From contig JBARMB010000050.1 in the NCBI GenBank assembly GCA_049802235.1, positions 1-64,000 on the forward strand: a DNA stretch of 64,000 nucleotides. Reading direction: 5' to 3'. Below the pieces are notes generated by a model. The model saw nothing but the letters and a program-made list of their open reading frames with translations, was not told where the DNA came from and did not search any database. A program made the translations under genes and the position numbers. This stretch comes from VBDM01 sp049802235 (GTDB taxonomy: Bacteria; Pseudomonadota; Gammaproteobacteria; Burkholderiales; SG8-39). Shown here one piece after another: positions 63,374 to 64,000 of this stretch (the first letter of the stretch is position 1; every line of letters starts with the position of its first letter).

Positions 63374-64000
63374 CAGCTCTTCCTCACTTTGGGAGCGCGC
63401 TTGTCGAGGAAGTTCTGCATCCGCCGCTTCGCTTCGGGATCGGCTTGGGCGACGCCCGAGATCAGCGCTTCCATGAACATGCCGTGGTCCTGCCCGGCCT
63501 CCGCGATCCGCGGCAGCGCGTGCATGACCGCGAAATTGGTCAGCGGCGCGTTCTTCGCGATCGCCCTTGCCAGCTCGATGCCCTTCTTCAGGCCCTCTCC
63601 GGGCGCCGTCAGGTAATGGGAGAGCCCGATCTTCTGGCCTTCTTCGGCGGAATAGACGCGCCCTGTCAGCATCATGTCGGTCATCCGCGACGCGCCGATG
63701 ATCCGCGGCACGCGCACCGACCCGCCGCCGCCGACGAAGATTCCCCGCTGGCCTTCGGGAAGCGCGTAAAACGCCGAGGTCTCGGCTACTCGAACGTGCG
63801 CGGCGCAGGCGAGTTCGAGCCCGCCCCCGACCACCGCACCGTGCAGCACGGCGACGACCGGCACCGAGCCGAACTGAATCCGGTCGAAAGCGCGGTGGCC
63901 CATGATCGAGTGCGCCATGCCCTGCGCGGCGGTGAGCTGCTTCAGCTCGGACAGATCGAGGCCGGCGCAGAAATGCTCGCCTTCGCCATACAACACGGCG
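63373..64000 (-). CDS. Enoyl-CoA hydratase/isomerase, 5' end outside window
   Basis: Crotonase-family protein running off the right edge; about 209 residues are visible. GEGEHFCAGLDLSEL forms the oxyanion hole, GAVVGGGLELACAA (about 52-66) the second glycine-rich motif, and PEGQRGIFVGGGGSVRVPR the substrate loop. It may hydrate feruloyl-CoA or another enoyl-CoA made by the next ligase. It could also be an isomerase; the N-terminus is not visible. Confidence 0.88.
   Translation of the reverse strand, partial: AVLYGEGEHFCAGLDLSELKQLTAAQGMAHSIMGHRAFDRIQFGSVPVVAVLHGAVVGGGLELACAAHVRVAETSAFYALPEGQRGIFVGGGGSVRVPRIIGASRMTDMMLTGRVYSAEEGQKIGLSHYLTAPGEGLKKGIELARAIAKNAPLTNFAVMHALPRIAEAGQDHGMFMEALISGVAQADPEAKRRMQNFLDKRAPKVRKS

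Overview
The window is a contiguous, GC-rich chromosomal segment of a free-living Gram-negative bacterium, most likely a betaproteobacterium. The placement rests on gene order: ftsK-lolA-rarA-serS, nadE-glnB, exbB-exbD-lpxK-Trm112-kdsB-adk, csp-clpS-clpA beside icd, and dut-coaBC-radC-rpmB-rpmG. A phasin gene implies polyhydroxyalkanoate granules, and a flavocytochrome c pair implies sulfide oxidation. No rRNA, tRNA, prophage, insertion sequence or CRISPR array was seen; the window is mainly core chromosome, with small interspersed repeats between genes.

Layout. 0-2 kb: the 3' part of a Tyr/Pro-rich exported protein and a membrane diguanylate cyclase. 2.2-11.3 kb (minus): ftsK-lolA-rarA-serS-manC-gmd, then fcl, so a GDP-L-fucose pathway is fused to a core operon by overlapping stops and starts. 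11.5-16.1 kb: a Crp/Fnr regulator, trxB, an Smr protein, and nadE-glnB. 16.2-22.5 kb: a FemAB/GNAT-like protein, an RhlE-type helicase, an unknown protein, queG, and tsaE-amiC. 22.6-26.1 kb: a DedA protein, mutL and miaA. 26.1-33.4 kb (minus): hppA and pfp (pyrophosphate metabolism), adk, then kdsB, Trm112, lpxK, exbD and exbB (envelope lipid A/KDO and an ExbBD motor). 33.4-33.8 kb: an AT-rich gap with two consensus DnaA boxes and one near-consensus box.

33.8-42.1 kb: xseA, a 32-residue membrane peptide coupled to a PuuD-N-like membrane protein, a DUF192 protein, two small Lys-rich exported proteins, a truncated rluE-like pseudogene, a eukaryote-type icd, csp, clpS and clpA. 42.2-43.8 kb: fccA-fccB. 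44-47.1 kb: dut, coaBC, radC, rpmB and rpmG. 47.1-47.8 kb has no gene. 47.8-51.7 kb (minus): a fatty acid desaturase, then rsmB, a DUF3108 protein and purN. 51.8-56.5 kb (minus): kefC, an NADPH:FMN/quinone reductase, a pirin/quercetinase and a His-tailed EamA transporter, possibly an electrophile and metal stress group. 56.7-60.6 kb: a third Lys-rich protein, DUF1499-thioredoxin, gluQ, a thioesterase and a second EamA transporter. 60.8-64 kb: phaP with a strong promoter and candidate operators, and a feruloyl-CoA-synthetase-like ligase with an enoyl-CoA hydratase that runs off the right edge.

Most genes are ordinary core genes. The points most worth following up are the duplicated catalytic-cysteine segment in NadE, the paralogous Lys-rich miniproteins that share even their terminator stems, the DnaA-box gap at 33.6 kb, the PuuD-N protein with its micropeptide, and the inverted-repeat elements between genes.
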